DNA of 6,355 bases from Parvibaculum sp. (GTDB lineage Bacteria > Pseudomonadota > Alphaproteobacteria > Parvibaculales > Parvibaculaceae): NCBI GenBank assembly GCA_020062605.1, contig JAGUWA010000168.1:1-6355 (forward strand). The letters are read 5' to 3'. Below the pieces are notes generated by a model. It made no database searches. It had not been told where the DNA came from and was given only the letters and a program-made list of their open reading frames with translations. Positions 5,966-6,355 of the stretch are shown here, piece after piece (position 1 is the stretch's first letter; every line of letters starts with the position of its first letter). A program made the position numbers and the translations under genes.

Positions 5966-6355
5966 ATGATCGAAAGCCTGATGCTGATTGCGCTCGGATT
6001 CCTCATCGCAACGCTTTTCGCGCTGATCGGCGCGCAATTCGTATGGCGTCGGGCCGTCACCGTGACGCTTCGCAAGATGGCCCCGGACGACGCAGCGGAC
6101 ACGGATGCCGCTGAGGACCGCCAGGCAGAACTCGACAGGCTGCTCCAGCGCCATGAACGCGAGCTCGCGCCGCTGCAGGCGGAGATCCGGAACCTGCGCG
6201 CCGAAAGCGCCAGGCTCACAGCCGCGAATGAAGCACTCGAACTGGAAAAGGCGCAGCTTTCAGCCGATTCGGATGCGCTGCGCGACGAGGGAGAGAGGCT
6301 CCGCTCGGCCCTCGCCGCCTTGCGCGAACGGATCGATACGGCCGCAGCCGAAACC
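5966..6355 (+). CDS. Membrane-anchored coiled-coil protein, N-terminal part (3' end outside window)
   Basis: The frame runs from ATG 5966 to the window edge, 130 codons without a stop. The N-terminus MIESLMLIALGFLIATLFALIGAQFVWRRAVTVTLRKM is a single transmembrane helix (about residues 4-28) followed by a basic WRR cluster, so the rest should lie in the cytoplasm. From about residue 50 the sequence is charged and heptad-like (RQAELDRLLQRHERELAPLQAEIRNLRAESARL and on to LRSALAALRERIDTAA), a long coiled coil. The layout recalls hypothetical membrane coiled-coil proteins of Alphaproteobacteria that share the GFL...A...FWRRAV pattern; I cannot name a function. It follows eipA in the same direction with a 131-base gap. 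The ribosome-binding site is weak (GCGAGA, 5 bases before the ATG). The coiled coil could mediate self-assembly or partner binding. Confidence 0.8.
   Translation, partial: MIESLMLIALGFLIATLFALIGAQFVWRRAVTVTLRKMAPDDAADTDAAEDRQAELDRLLQRHERELAPLQAEIRNLRAESARLTAANEALELEKAQLSADSDALRDEGERLRSALAALRERIDTAAAET

Overview
The window reads as GC-rich, densely packed chromosomal DNA from an alphaproteobacterium. The main evidence is the C-terminal half of the master cell-cycle regulator CtrA, the phosphotransferase ChpT, and an EipA/DUF1134 protein, all families centred on the Alphaproteobacteria. The order could be Hyphomicrobiales or a near relative such as Parvibaculales, but the sequence alone does not settle this. 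There are no insertion sequences, CRISPR arrays, tRNA or rRNA genes that I can see.

Layout: (1) 1-330 (+), the 3' end of ctrA. (2) 356-383, a strong bidirectional intrinsic terminator shared with the convergent gene. (3) 406-1068 (-), chpT. (4) about 1215-2027 (+), cysQ, divergent from chpT and probably starting at a TTG with a good ribosome-binding site. (5) 2028-2335, a convergent non-coding interval with two strong hairpins and one smaller dyad. (6) 5020 to 2336 (-), an ydbH-ynbE-ydbL operon for an AsmA-like inter-membrane bridge. Its first gene carries a frameshift exactly at a (CT)6 dinucleotide run. (7) 5193-5834 (+), eipA, divergent from ydbH. (8) 5966-6355 (+), the 5' part of a gene for a membrane-anchored coiled-coil protein, cut off by the window edge.

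Two themes stand out. The left part holds two members of the CckA-ChpT-CtrA phosphorelay side by side. The right part is an envelope-maintenance neighbourhood: the YdbH/YnbE/YdbL bridge, periplasmic EipA and an inner-membrane coiled-coil protein. In Brucella eipA is reported to be activated by CtrA, which links the themes, although I see no canonical CtrA box upstream of this eipA.

The most interesting observation is the (CT)6 run in ydbH. The gene is otherwise intact on both sides of the run and in two different frames. Loss of one CT unit (or gain of two) would restore a protein of about 696 residues. This may be a phase-variable locus, a recent mutation or a sequence error.
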